Source: Aporrectodea caliginosa
Taxonomy: Eukaryota; Annelida; Clitellata; Crassiclitellata; Lumbricidae
Length of the DNA stretch: 64,000 nt
Assembly (NCBI GenBank): GCA_020284085.1
Contig: JACEVL010001161.1
Span: 4,090,930 to 4,154,929 of the forward strand
Reading direction: 5' to 3'
Shown here: positions 34,401 to 46,369 of the stretch, piece after piece
Layout: each line of letters begins with the position of its first letter
Position numbering within the stretch: the stretch's first letter is position 1
Program-made: the position numbers and the translations under genes
The notes under the pieces: generated by a model
Told to the model about the DNA's origin: nothing
What the model saw: only the letters and a program-made list of their open reading frames with translations
Database searches by the model: none

Positions 34401-34424
34401 ACTCGCAAAGTTCAGAAGTGCACA

Positions 34425-34580
34425 CGACCATGCAATAGAACATCGAGCAATTGTGAGTGAAAGACTTACTTGCTCAAGGTCACTACACAGTAACTTCCTC
34501 TGGTGAGACTCGAACCCGTGCTCTCCCCCGGGTTACATTTTCAAGCGTTTCAACCAATCGGGCAACGTTCCACACCTTAT
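34425..34580 (-). mobile_element. tRNA-derived SINE, minus strand (family 1)
   Basis: On the minus strand GCCCGATTGGTTGAAACG is box A-like and GGGTTCGAGTCTCACC box B-like, followed by the AAGTAAGTCTTTCACTCACAATTGC body shared with 18785-18940. Confidence 0.7.
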
Positions 34581-34599
34581 CTACCGATCAGCGTTTTTG

Positions 34600-34860
34600 G
34601 TCAGTCCGCCACATGGCTTAAGAGGTTGGGAGCGGCCCACTGCAAAGAGAGGTTAACGGGGAGAACCTTGAAATGAATGCGTTCAGGGATTTTCAGCCAG
34701 TGAAGTGAATTACTGAGTGATATCGAAGATAAATACAGTCACGATACGATACACTTGAAAGCCGTGAATTCCGTGAGTTTCAGTATTTAATAATTATAAT
34801 AGTAACGACAATTTATATGGCGCCGTAACGCGGCAATACCGCTACAAGGGCGCCTGAATG
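34600..34860 (-). mobile_element. LINE coding and tail fragment
   Basis: Minus strand gives L-H-W-L-K-I-P-E-R-I-H-F-K-V-L near 34690-34740. TTTATATGGCGCCGTAACGCGG near 34812 resembles another LINE 3' end (given here as a single 20-base core plus two). Confidence 0.45.
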
Positions 34861-34864
34861 TCGT

Positions 34865-35980
34865 GAATTTCCCCATATGCCGTGCATTGTCGTGATTTTG
34901 GGCAAATTTTGTTAAAGTGTAACTATACATCGTCGTTTCTGTGTTATTTGCGTTATTATTTGATCGGATCTTAGCAAATAAAAGCGTAAATTTGCCATGA
35001 TTTTCGCCCAGTTTTTGTACAAAATCCTACCGTGACTTTTCAACTTTTTTGTCGTGAATTTCTACTGACCGTAGGCTATAATAGGGCTTAGTAACAAGCG
35101 ATTTGCGTACCAAACAGAGGCGCGGTGATCGCCTTCACTCCCACAGCAATGAGAAGTAAATTTAAATCTAAGAAATTTCTCACCGCCACACTAAAGCCGC
35201 GTCAGAGAGACTAGCTAACTAACCGGCGTTAGGCTATTTATATTATCAAATGAAGTCCCAAGAGCCAGAATTTTTCGGAGCCGGGTCAGCAGGACTTGAG
35301 CTGTCGTATCCCACTATGTTAGGCTATGTATCAGGAACGATACCTAATCTATGCTACCATGTCGTAAGCATTTTATCTGACCATTTAGTAAACTTTTTCA
35401 TGGCGCTGTTCCTACTGTATCTGATTGCACTGTGATCTACTGATTAACAGTGATTATACAGACAATTGGTTTGCCATAAAATCATACAGTGGCTGGTTGG
35501 GCGTGCTCGAGCAGCAGCCGTACCCTCTGCGACTCTGTCTCCTTTTGTCTGGCAGCTGGCTGGATTGTTCTACAGCCGTAAATATGGGGCTATCAATACA
35601 CTAGTGACATAAGTGAGATTCTAAAGCAGAAGTGACTTCACATTCACGTGGCCTACGCTGGGCCCTAATTTACATATTGTCTGCAGATCGTTCTTCTGCT
35701 TTACATAGGGAAGCATGTAGGATGGTGCCCTGTTCTACGCATAAGTGAACAGCATGCACGCTGTTCCTTGCTTTCCAGGAGCCTAGACGCTGGTGCCCTT
35801 ACTCCCGTACCGGTAAACTGGCCCACACAGAGGCCAACGTATGTGTCCACGTAAGCAACCGTATCGAATATAAAATGTTACTTGCTCGTATTTACTAAGA
35901 GTTGTAGGCGCAGCCTTTTGGATGAAGCTATGGACTTGTATTTAATCAATGACGGGTTATTGGGCCACGCATATGGGTCC
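34865..35980. other. No gene seen
   Basis: CGTGAATTTC / GAATTTCACG-like short repeats near 34765-35060 and unremarkable unique DNA after that. I see no supportable exon. Confidence 0.5.
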
Positions 35981-35984
35981 ACTT

Positions 35985-36045
35985 ACCGACCCACATAGAT
36001 GCCCACATATATGTCCACATAGATGCCCACATATATGGGTGCGTA
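35985..36045. repeat. Short minisatellite (CCCACATATATG)
   Basis: Alternating CCCACATAGATG and CCCACATATATG/TCCACAT units, about 4 copies, next to the candidate exon at 36051-36271. Confidence 0.8.
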
Positions 36046-36050
36046 CCCAT

Positions 36051-36271
36051 TAGGCTTCTGCTGACACAGTCATCAAGAATTCTCTTACATGTTCCTGCTA
36101 TATCAAACATTTGCCAAACTCCTCTGCATCCAGAGTTACAAAACCTGGTGTCTCCCCTCCCTGTGAAATCATCGATTTGACAAGACCTGTAACCATAGTG
36201 GAAGGTTAAATTGGTGCCTTGCTCAGTTGCTCTAACAACATTGAAAAAAGCAAAACTGATTTCAGTTACAT
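36051..36271 (-). CDS. Candidate Cys-rich exon of an unknown gene
   Basis: Read on the minus strand, an acceptor GGTTTTTAG precedes a stop-free frame of about 73 codons. It contains T-N-L-T-F-H-Y-G-Y-R-S-C-Q-I-D-D-F, then R-F-C-N-S-G-C-R-G-V-W-Q-M and G-T-C-K-R-I-L-D-D-C. It has six cysteines, one N-glycosylation sequon and coherent hydrophobic/polar spacing. The frame continues through the CCCACATATATG minisatellite to a possible donor GGTAAGTGG near 35985 or a stop near 35950. It is not a Ly6 domain, and I do not recognise the family. It lies downstream of the six-domain Ly6 gene on the same strand and is separate from it (that gene stops at 37013). Signal peptide and other exons are not visible. 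Confidence 0.35.
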
Positions 36272-36279
36272 CTAAAAAC

Positions 36280-37012
36280 CGGTTCGAACTGCATACTCAA
36301 GACGTTGTAGGCCTATTGCTGTGGCGATGCAACTGAAAGGTTGATTGGGTTAGCAAGGACAGACGTAAACATTTAATCAAGCGTGTGAATTTCTCTGGCC
36401 AACTGTGTCACCCAAGAAAGTCAGAACAAGATAATTCTTTCTGTGTGAGATCAGGATCTACGATAAGGAAACGAATAAGATTCTGAAAATAAAGACTACC
36501 ATACCATTTTAGATACGCTTTTAAAGCCAGTGTTAAAAATTAAGATGTTTTGGTGCATTTCAAATTCTCAAAGTTGTTAGGCATGTCACTGGTAATTTGA
36601 CTGAATAACTCAAAATTGAACACCATTTTACTAAGAAAATAGAAAACAGAAAGTTTTGCTTTTAGGTTTCAACATTTAATGCATCAAGAACGTTTGAAAG
36701 GAACAACAAATGTCATATTAATGTAAAACAGAAACTTGCAAGTTGTATGTTTGTAATATGATTTATTCAGCTACCTGTGAAGCTTTAAGGTGATGTTAAA
36801 ATAGGCTGTTGGTTTCAAATGTTTCGTTGCTACTTGCCAAGGATGTGCGAACATAAACTACAACAACTGGAATGTTTTAAAATGCTGGCATATGATGTAA
36901 ATGCAAACTTAGGTAAATGGAAAACTGTTAAAAGACAAAACTATTAGTCAATGATAGTGTTATATCATTACAAATTTATTGGCAATTTATCCAGGTTGCC
37001 GTTTGAAGATTT
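36280..37012. other. 3' flank / UTR of the six-domain Ly6 gene
   Basis: AT-rich DNA downstream of the stop at 37013 (minus strand). No further exons seen; it presumably contains the 3' UTR and polyadenylation site. Confidence 0.5.
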
Positions 37013-38879
37013 TCAGGGGTTTGTACCCATAGCTTTGATCGATGCTGAAATAACGATGCCGACAACAAAAGCTATCCAACTGCCACTGCAACGACTTGAA
37101 CCACCTTCCCCTGATTTGTCCATTGGATCATCATCAGCATTAAAAGGCTTTGTTATCCTGTCGGCTGGATCTACATAAGGCATTGTGGCATTACGAAATT
37201 CTAGATTAGCAAAGTCCGAGGGCATCACGTCCTCCTCCTCGAACTCGAACTGCGCAGCCGCTGCTCCAGGATCAACTGATTTTGTGCTTTTCACCAGATA
37301 TTTAGTAAATGTCTTAGCAAGTTCTTTGTTACATGCATCATCTGTGCAGAAGGCCATGTAAATTGTGACACTGGTATCTTTGTTATCCAAAAACATTGTT
37401 AGATTGCCATAAGTTGCCTTGTAGAAATCGGCCTGTACTGCAGGCATGCATTTTCTCACAATGGATTTAATTTCATTTATTTCTGAATTATGTCGAACAA
37501 CAATAGCACAGACATGAGGATCATGTGAGGGACATCTGGTCAGTAATGATGGATCAGACGCTTCCAGTTTATCTCCTTCTAAATCACAGTCTGAGTTTTC
37601 CATTGAACATTCATAGCAGCTGATTGATGTGCGATTTGAATCAGGAAAGTGTAGGTTACATAGCGGGTAATGGCAGTGAAACATGTGATGTTCAACCGTA
37701 CCATCATCAGGTTCTCCCTCAAGAGCAATCAGGCTCTTCCCATATCGTTCCTTCAGAGCCAATATTTCAGTTGCTGGTGCACAGGTGCGGTTAATGTTGT
37801 ACTGTTCATCCCCGGTTGACCTGACATGATATGACATGAAGCATCTGTAGTCTTCAGTATTTGGACAAACAACAATGAAGTTTCGCAAGTTTTCAGTCAT
37901 CTCATAAGCGCAGTGCTTATCATTTGACATATGACAGCTGTAACATCTCAGTGGAGGTCTGACCGACAGCACTGCCTCATGCTCGGCTGGAAATTTTTGG
38001 TTACACTGTGGAATGTAGCAGAAGTACATGTATATGTCCACACCTGGTGCTGAATCTTCCTCGAATACTGCAACATCATGTTCATCACCATAAAGCGCTA
38101 GGAACCTGTCCGCATTCTCTCTTGAGATGCAATTTCTAACAATGCTCAGTGGCTGACCAAAGATTTTTGCATCCACTTGGATACGGTAGGACATGCTGCA
38201 GATGTCATCTGGATTATCACAGGCTTTCAGGTGAATGGTGTTCAGCCTCTTTCCATCAAGTGTACATTCTGAATTGTGCTCTTGAGAGCAGTCATAGCAA
38301 GTCAGATCCGCTGGACTGTACTTTGGGAATTTGGCATTACAGCCTGATGAGCCACAAACAGTCATATGGTAGCTAGCCCTGCCAACATAATCCATTTTAG
38401 CATATATTCCTGAAAGGCTTTTTCCTCCGTAAGTGTTCTTATATCGCAGGGCTTCCTCTTTTGAAACACAAGATCTGACAACATTCTGGGTTTTCATTGA
38501 ACGAAGGTCCACTTTATACCACATTGTGCAGTACTGTGGCGATGTATCTGGACAAGGCTTCAGCAGATTAGAATCATCAGAAAGTCTTGAGCCTTCAAGA
38601 TCACAGTCTGGATCATTCACATCGTTGCAAACAATGCACGATATTGGCACATACTCATCTGGAAAAGCCAAGTTGCATCCAGTAGTGTTGCACACAAAAA
38701 GATGGGTCTCAAGGCTTGATGAGTTGTTTTCAGTACCTACAAGTTTATCTCCAAGTATGCGTCTCTTGTTGTGAAGATCAGCTTCAGAGATGCAAGTTCG
38801 TGACACTTCAACGTCATTAATTGTGCCACCAGGTTCCATCTTGTATGACGAGGCACATTGATATGAACCAGAAGGACAT
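37013..38879 (-). CDS. Six-domain Ly6/uPAR GPI-anchored protein, terminal exon
   Basis: Terminal exon of a predicted 784-residue cell-surface protein (residues 163-784). It starts after TTGGTTTTCAG (acceptor AG at 38880-38881), completing an Arg codon split 2+1 with exon 2. It finishes domain 2 and encodes domains 3-6, each with the Ly6/uPAR pattern C-x-x-C ... C-x(6-7)-C ... R/N-x-C ... Y-G ... C-x(4)-C-N: about residues 244-344, 357-456, 475-571 and 584-680. A Glu/Asp-rich linker follows, then S-G-E-G-G-S-S and a 14-residue hydrophobic tail (about 764-777), typical of a GPI-anchor signal. Ly6 proteins act at the membrane as receptors, ligands or modulators; the partner here is unknown. The open frame extends upstream to an ATG at 38917, but that lies in the intron. 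Expression is probably driven by the promoter near 46735-46845. Confidence 0.9.
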
Positions 38880-39069
38880 CTGAAAACCAAAGGTATATTA
38901 GCATTAACTACTCTCAAAAATAATGTCCGCTTATAAGAGACACTGGTGGAACAGCAATGCTGAAAGACAAGTTGTTTAGTGATAGGTACAAAACTGCTGT
39001 GGCCTATACCAAAATAGTGTGGCCTTTATTGATAAATCATATAATCATTTAGCCAAGGAATAAAAACTT

Positions 39070-39718
39070 GTCTTTTCCAGCCACTTATGTAAAAGCATTT
39101 GAAATGAAATGCATACGAAAAATACTGGGTATATCATGGATAGAGAAATAAACAAATGAATGGGTGTTAGAGACGGCGGGAGTGGAAAGGAATTTACTGG
39201 AATCAGTCATTTTACAAGTACCACGATCTTCTACGAGGTTTGGTGACTGTTCCTTGTCTGTTTCAGGTCCAACTGCATGGAACAGTCTTCCCAACCATGT
39301 GAAGAACGCGCCATCTCTGGAGACATTTAAAGCCCAGCTCAAGACTTATCTTTTTAAACAATCATATGACTGCCAGTAACTTTGAACTCATGTACAGCGC
39401 CCTTTCCTTCGGCCTCAGCTGAGCTACGGCGCTATACAAATCGTCTTATTATTATTATATTATTATTAATTAAAAGAAGAAAGATGTCTTACTTTGGGCA
39501 TATAATGAGGAAACAAGGTGAATGTTTAGAGAAAGAATTTATGCAAGGAACGGTACCGGGAGCAAGAGCAAGAGGGAAACCAAAGAAGAGGTGGATGGAC
39601 AATGTGGGCGAATGGTTGGGATTATCAACGGAAAGGGTTGCTGCGATAAACCGAGGACAGGAGAGGATGGAGAAGAATCGTCTACAATGCGACCAACCCT
39701 CGTATCGAGGACGGTTGA

Positions 39719-39720
<2 letters not shown>
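39070..39720 (+). mobile_element. RTE-like LINE C-terminal fragment, split by another LINE
   Basis: 39080-39216 reads A-F-E-M-K-C-I-R-K-I-L-G-I-S-W, T-N-E-W-V-L-E, N-L-L-E-S-V. 39470-39715 continues K-R-R-K-M-S-Y-F-G-H-I-M-R-K, R-G-K-P-K-K-R-W-M-D-N-V, W-L-G-L-S, ending in a GA array. This is the usual C-terminus of RTE-type LINE proteins. It has a stop after W-I-E-K and lies in intron 2 of the Ly6 gene. Confidence 0.85.
39217..39468 (+). mobile_element. L2/CR1-like LINE 3' end nested in the RTE-like LINE
   Basis: Reads P-R-S-S-T-R-F-G-D, G-P-T-A-W-N-S-L-P-N-H-V and L-K-T-Y-L-F-K-Q, then ACGGCGCTATACAAATCG and a TTATTA tail. It interrupts the RTE frame exactly between E-S-V and K-R-R-K. Confidence 0.85.

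Positions 39721-39721
<1 letters not shown>

Positions 39722-39788
<67 letters not shown>
39722..39788. repeat. (GA)n microsatellite
   Basis: About 33 GA units at the 3' end of the RTE-like fragment. Confidence 0.97.
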
Positions 39789-39790
<2 letters not shown>

Positions 39791-40612
39791 TTTTTCAACT
39801 AAATTCATAAAATATTGTGGTATAAGCATCTCATATAAATAACAGATATGTAAGCACTATTTTCCAGACAGTTTGTCTGTGCAGTTAGGCTATGCTGTAT
39901 TTTCTACAAATACTTGTTGCTATATATAAGGTAGTAATGTAGGCTATACTGTAGGAGTACATCCCTTAGAGGACCTAAACAGCATATAACGTCACTGCTA
40001 ACTTTCCTCAACCATTTGTAAAGGCTTGCAGACAATTTGCAGTAACTAAGGTCAAAGAAGGAAAACTTCATCAAAAGAATTCTTCAGAGTGTACTAAGTT
40101 TTGACAGTATGCCTTATAGAAACTGTTGTGTTGGCTAATAGTCCCAGTAACAATTCAATATGACATAGTAATTGAAAGTGATAAGCCAATTACCTAATTG
40201 CAAGCAATGTTAACTAATCAAAAGGTAATGTTCATTAACGATTATTGGCCCTGTCGAAAGCTCCTTGTACTGCAGGAACACATTTTCTCACAATAGATTT
40301 AATTTAATTTAATAAATTTTCATAGGAAAATTAAAGATCAATTTTGTTGTGTTTAGAAATGAACCAGATTTCAGTATGTGCAGATGGCTGCTTTTCTGAA
40401 GGTAAATGGTGATACCGTCAACAACTCAAACCATTTTACATAGGCATTTTGATCCACGGGAATGGTAGGCTACATGCTATGTCGTACATCTTGGCATCAA
40501 TCTGCCATGGCTGTAGCAGATCTGAGTAGTAGATCAGCTAGATTATAGATGATGAACTCTGCTAACCAGCCATTAATATTCCTTAAACACCATCGGGCAG
40601 GAGGGTGACTGG

Positions 40613-41094
40613 TAGGGATAAGCCGGTAATCGGTTCGGGCCGGATTTTGCACTATTCGGTATTATCCGGAAACGGTGATCCCAGGCCTTAATATCCGAAT
40701 AACAAAAAAGTAATATTTTTGACCAAAACAATTTCTTCTTTCATTAATAAAGAAATAGGAACCTGTTTTGGCGACCTCCTGCGGTAATCTTTAATCTTTT
40801 AATTAATTGAAAGTCCGTGTAAGTAATAACATTTGTAACTCGACGTTTAAAAAAAAATGGCGGACAGTCGGGCTTTTTTCTTATGCCACGCGGTTTCAAA
40901 CTTTCATATGTTAATTCCTTTTAAATAGTTCAGTGCATAAACTCTCCTTGGAATTACATCTAGCGAGAATACACTAGATTTTTTTCATTTATGTTTTATC
41001 AACTATTTGGATCGAAATCGGAATCGGCGAAACTAGCAGGCCAACTATCCGGAATCGGAAATCGGTAAAAAAAATGCCAATCGGCTCATCCCTA
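40613..41094. mobile_element. 482-bp hAT MITE
   Basis: TIR TAGGGATAAGCCGGTAATCGG-type left end (first ten bases TAGGGATAAG) against CTCATCCCTA at the right. A perfect 8-bp duplication GTGACTGG flanks it (40605-40612 and 41095-41102). Subterminal ATCGG/CCGGA repeats are present. No coding capacity. Confidence 0.92.
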
Positions 41095-42280
41095 GTGACT
41101 GGCCATTGTTTGTCTAAGAAGGGGGGTTACGGTAGGCTATATGTACGCATTGACAAGAACGTTGAGAATATTCAGCGCTTGAGGGTTACGGGACGTGCGC
41201 ATTATTACTTCAGTGATACGTTAAGTCTATGTGACAAGAGCTTGTATAAACTTTGTTGATCATATCAGTTAGCAAGCATTTGTTTCATTGAATTTATCGT
41301 TTCATAAAATAAGAAATCAAAACTTAGAGACTTCTTTTGATTTGCATTATGCTAATGATTGGTCAAATCGACGAGGCCCGATCGTCTGAGACCTTCAAAA
41401 AGAAAGAGCACTCGTGTGCGCAAAACAGTTGTAAGAATTAGCTTCAGAGAATTTCTCTCATTTAAAAATGCAAGTTAAATTGCAAGAAGCACAGGTTCTT
41501 TCAAGCTGACTATTTTCCCGAATGAATTACTGATAAATACAAGCCACACCAGTCTGGACTGAAATAAATTGCTATGTGGTTAAGCAATAGGTTTAAAATT
41601 ATACATAAAGTAAAACTCTGCACATTCATTTGGAACGAAATCAGCTACCTGGTAACACTAATAGTCAAAAAACCTCTAAATTAAATATGAAGCAGGCTCA
41701 TGCATTCTGATGAATGTGAATAGACGACTGAAAGTTAATACATATGATACAAGACATCTGTTAACCCAAGAATGTGGCAGTAAACTTTGTCAATCAAAAG
41801 GTGATAAGAAGACAATATCATATTCAAGAAACTGTTAATCCTTATTGAAGCCCATAGCCTCAATGAAGCTGAAGTGACTTGAACACTTCAAAGGTGTTTT
41901 TTTAAATAAAATTACTTTCCTGTTGAAGAAAAAGTTTTCTTTAACACTTTAACAATGACAATGTACTAAAAGTGACAGGTAAACCAATGCTTCTCGTCGT
42001 TAAAGTGTTAAAGGGATCAAGAAAATTTCTTCTTCCTGTTTGATGAAAACTTTCAAGCAATCAGTCAATGCTTGTTGACAGAATAGCTTTATGAAAATAT
42101 AATCATTGCATTCAAATTTCAGCATATGGTAAGTCTTACTGAGTACATTGATTTTGCTGTTAGACCTAATTCGATCTTTATACCATCTATGGCATTAACC
42201 TACCAATAACACATCAACAACCACCAAATAATTATAGAAAGATTGTCAATTTAAAAACCAGTTTAGATCAGTTACTGTAC

Positions 42281-42648
42281 CTGGACAGAAACGTGTTATT
42301 CATGGACAGAAGCATTGTTCCTTCATAGTCACAAGCAGGAGCATTAGGACTTGAGCAGATGTAGCATTTCAGGTAATCTGAGTCAGTCTCGTAGTCACCG
42401 TTGCACAAAGACACATTGCAAGTGGAGTAAGTAACTTGAACCAGCTGGAAGAAACGAGTTTTGCTATCTTTCTCTTTCTTTCGAACACTCCGGTCAGGGC
42501 CATATTTACTGATTTCTCGCTGTTCCTCGGAGGTCATGCAGCTGCGATTGAAACCAATCTTTTCTAAAGTTTCAATGCTTGATGTATAGGACATTCCACA
42601 GACATCATCTGGCTTAGAACAGTTCTGTACAAACATCTTCCCCTTCAG
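42281..42648 (-). CDS. Six-domain Ly6/uPAR GPI-anchored protein, exon 2
   Basis: Encodes residues 41-162 and two bases of codon 163. Acceptor TTTTACAG precedes 42648; donor AG|GTACAGTAAC follows 42281. The exon covers the second half of domain 1 (C-x(6)-C-G-M-S-Y, N-R-S-C-M-T-S, S-T-C-N-V-S-L-C-N) and the first half of domain 2 (L-K-C-Y-I-C to N-N-T-F-L-S). Joining to the terminal exon reproduces the spacing seen in domains 3-6, which supports the model. Intron 1 is phase 0 and intron 2 phase 2, and both fall inside Ly6 domains. The ATG near 42720 is in the intron. Confidence 0.9.
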
Positions 42649-42999
42649 CTGTAAAATGAAGAAAGTTTGCATCAATATTTTATGGAACACAGACTGGAAT
42701 TTAAGTGAATCTACTTGCACATTTTATAGTAGAAACTCGAATCACAAAATTTATTTAGGTTATTTAATCTACGCCTAATGTAAACAACATGACATTAGAC
42801 ATCCTTTCAGAGAAATCTAAGTGAATGTCAGCCTGTCAACCTGAGCATATAATTACCCGTGGGCAGTTCTCTTAATACTCATTGTTTGATCCTCCCATTG
42901 ACAAATGAACAGCCCATGAACACATTTCTTAACCAAGTTTACTAAAGGGATCAAGGTGAACAGAATCTTATAAGTTTAAATAACAGCCAAGATATCTGT

Positions 43000-44335
43000 T
43001 AAGCCTTTTTTGATGTATATAATGCATCTTCCTCAGGCAAGGGGTTAATGCATACTTTAAAAGGCATTACTTTTTAACGCATGTATGCAAACAATCACTG
43101 GTTTAAAGTTTTGTTCAACGTCAAACACTGTATACCTCTTAATTTTTGGGACATTTAGGCCCTAAGTCTTTTGCCTTTTCTACTAGCCGTGTTCAACTGA
43201 TTGTATGTTGACATGATTAGGCTACTGCTTGGCTTAGCACAATCTTCGCCCCAGGCCGCACGATTTTAAGCTCCCAGCCAAAGACGATAAAAACTATATA
43301 CCAAGAGTTTTATATAGAAAGTAGCAAATAATCCTTTTTATGAGAACAATGATAGCAACGAACTTACTATCTAATTTCTAATTTAACTTGTACCTGGATG
43401 CGGTGTGATATCCCGAATAATCAATAAACGAAGATATATATATATCATCATCAAAATTTTTTGCATTAGACAACGGCATAGTTGAAAACACTAATTAATA
43501 ATAATAATAACACTTATGAATAGCTTCTCCAGACACTCCCTGCAGAGATAAGTTTGCATGCGCCAGGCTTTATTTAATTTATGCACAAAAGTTGTTCGTT
43601 CAGGAGAACTGTACTGTGAAGCCTTAATCTCCTGATATCCAGGGTGGTTCTAGGACGATTGGTCATAGCCTATAGGACGATTGGTCATAGGACATTTGGT
43701 CATAGGACGATCGGTCATGTGGACTATCGCTCATAAGGCCTATTGGTCACAGGACTATCGGTCATATGCCACTAATAAACCGACATAGGCTTATTATTTG
43801 CTGTAGGTTAATAGGTTAGGGACATTCTTAGTTTTAAGACAAATACACAGAACGCATAATAAGCAAACTTATTAAGATTATTAGTTGAAGGCATTAGTTA
43901 GGGATATTCGTCGTTTTTAGACAAATACCTTGAATGAATTAAAGACAGACACCAATTTTTATATACGAAAAATAATACTACATAAGATTTTTTAAATTTG
44001 TTTATGTCATAATTTCGCGGCAGCAGTGTACCGTAATGATTGTGTCCGTTATATAAAAGGCAAGACACAACGCCTCTGCGCTGCATTATTCAAAGGTTAT
44101 TAATAACCGTTTTTCCGCTGTACACTGACGGTGCAAACACGGCTTACTGTGAGCAGTAGAAGTTTCACTTTTAATAATATAAAATTATGCTTTGCATTTT
44201 ATTTACCGGATTAGGCCTAGTTGGATTATGGATAATAATAATATAATATGCTCATATTTAGTAAACATTACAAAGAAACTGCTTCCTTTTCTACAATTGT
44301 GTTTAGTCCTCCCCCTGCCCCTCTTCGATACGCCA
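43000..44335. other. Intron 1 of the right Ly6 gene; no other gene
   Basis: Partly duplicated intron DNA. It includes a short minisatellite at 43655-43775 and unique AT-rich sequence at 43780-44330. Confidence 0.55.
43655..43775. repeat. Minisatellite (GGACGATTGGTCATA)
   Basis: Seven or so diverged 14-18 bp units such as AGGACGATTGGTCATA, GGACATTTGGTCATA, GGACGATCGGTCATG and GGACTATCGGTCATA. There are no inverted partners nearby. Similar arrays can be ends of DNA transposons; here only the array is seen. Confidence 0.8.
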
Positions 44336-44749
44336 CTGGAACTATTGGACAGATGGATGTCATTGTCACTGATTTCTGCCGGTGTACTAGGTCGACACGT
44401 AGCCTAGAGTTGTAGTCTATTAGGAGCCAGCAATTAGTAGGGAAACTGCACTGCAGTCATCTACTCTTTCAAGTCAATCATTATAAATTATTTGTATTCA
44501 GGCTCCACTGGTCAAACAAAGAAATTTTTATACTGACACAGTAGTAAGATATGGTCTAATAAATCTTTTAAGAATGAATCGTTAGGAATGATTGAGCTGC
44601 TGCCAACGCGCAGAATATTGCTACTGCATGGCTATTACGTTACCTAAGGCGAAAGGTGTCTGGCACAAACAAAACAAGGCCATGATGATGATGATGATGT
44701 ATTAAAATAAGACTCTGCTTTGAAAAACACAACAGCGAAGGCGCTGGTA

Positions 44750-46369
44750 GGGGAGAGCGGGGCAAGACGCCCATGCTAACGAATATTTTAATTTTCAGGC
44801 ATGAAAAATTGATTGAATTGGAAATAAATGGGTGTGGTATACACTGTGTGACACCTAATTATTATCACCAAACGACAATACAATAGCTCTTCATTTATGA
44901 ATATTTAAACACAAAAAATACATGCCATGAAAGTGGGCATCTTGCCCCATGCATGGGGCAAGATGCCCATGGGGTGGGCCTTTTGCCCCAATGAAAAAAC
45001 ACATGTATACATCCAATGAAATTTCAATGCTTTAATGTTCACAACTAAAATAACCATGCTTACTGTTTTTGGTATAGACCTTTTTCGTGCTATGGACCTA
45101 GCAGTTTTGCTTTTGCTAAATCAGAACATGGTTTCCCAAGGTATGTGGTGCAGCAAAAATTCGTATTAATTTTGCTCTCTACTCCACACATTCACCACAG
45201 ATAAAGAAATCATCATCAAATCGTATCGTATATATGAGCCTAGCAGCGGCGTTTAAGACTGACTGGAGGGGGGGAGAGTTGCAACTTGGGGAGACCCATG
45301 AGGAGCGAGTTGCAGTAATCCATACGAGAGCAGATGAATGCATGCACAATGGTGGTAAAGACGGCGGGAGCGACTGATCGTCTGATGGCTCTCAGTCGCC
45401 TCAAATGAAAAAAGCAAGAGCGCCGTTTGCTTCAGCACAAACCTCGTGAAACCAGCTTTTACGCTTATTACAGGCTATCCACCCAGAGTTCAGTTCAATA
45501 TCTGCCACGCTCTGCTCAAGAATCCCACAACCTGGACACCTGGAGTGAATGAATGTCTGACTTGTGAAGACCATCAGCTTTCTTCTTTAGATGCTTGTCC
45601 TTCCTAAGTACCCTTCTTGCTTTAGGCCTGGGCAAACTTGCTTCAGCACACATATTCTCAGGACTTTGGTTTCTGTCTTCATGGCATACTCTCTTATTAT
45701 TAGCCTTGGGTCTACTTGTAGAATATTTCTTCCGTGATTTAGCCAATTCTTTAGAAGTTTCTCGTGCCACTCGCTTTTCAAGTTTCTTAGAGTTTTCTTC
45801 ATCTCACTGCGCAATATTTTCCACGATCGGTTTTTTTCTTGTACGACCTAACCATTTCTAATACAAAAACAACCACAATAGGCTGATAACACTCCACAAC
45901 ATGACTATTATTAACCTACACGGACCTTCCAAGTTTTATTAAATATAATGCTATGACGGGGGTAAGATGCCCAGGGGGGCAAGATGCCCAGGGCATTTTG
46001 CCCCCGAACAGGAGGTTGTAATGCAACATGATTCTAAATTATCGTCCACACGTAAACCGAAAATTTCTAACAGCATAAAGTTCGCAAGTGGTTACTAAAC
46101 ACACCAGATTTATGACACTATTGAAAAAAGATTCTACTAATCGGAAAAAGCTGTAGAACGTTAGCAGTTTCATAGAGCACAACCATTAAAAACAGAATTT
46201 TAGTTATACCGATGGCCCAACAGTTTCAATGTCGCATAAATTGATATCAATATGCATGAGGCTGTATCAGGAAATAGTCTACCTGCATAAAACTTCTTTG
46301 GAACGCTAAACTGTGAAAATACGGGGGATGGGCATCTGACCCCGCATGGGCGTCTTGCCCCGCTCTCCC
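44750..46369. mobile_element. 1.6-kb TIR element (GGGGCAAGATGCCC repeats), TA target site
   Basis: Ends GGGAGAGCGGGGCAAGACGC and its inverse GCGTCTTGCCCCGCTCTCCC. TA flanks each side (44748-44749 and 46370-46371). The left duplicate shows the uninterrupted site (near 16590), so removal of the element plus one TA restores the alignment. A 2-bp TA duplication fits Tc1/mariner-like elements. GGGGCAAGATGCCC-type palindromes recur at 44935-44995, 45960-46005 and 46325. A Lys/Arg-rich minus-strand frame near 45520-45815 may be a transposase remnant. Confidence 0.8.
45235..45455 (-). mobile_element. LINE fragment nested in the TIR element
   Basis: The minus strand at about 45285-45320 reads D/Y-C-N-S-L-L-M-G-L-P, a conserved L2/CR1-like segment (compare D-Y-C-N-S-L-L-I-G-L-P near 712-745). 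Flanking reading is degenerate. Confidence 0.55.

Noticed and set aside
38880..38917. ATG at 38917 as the start of a 634-residue protein
   Set aside because: It begins mid-domain without a signal peptide, and a clear acceptor lies at 38880. The exon 1 and exon 2 joins give a complete domain set.
43655..43775. CRISPR-like array of short repeats
   Set aside because: Units are directly adjacent and diverged with no unique spacers, and the genome is eukaryotic. It is a minisatellite.
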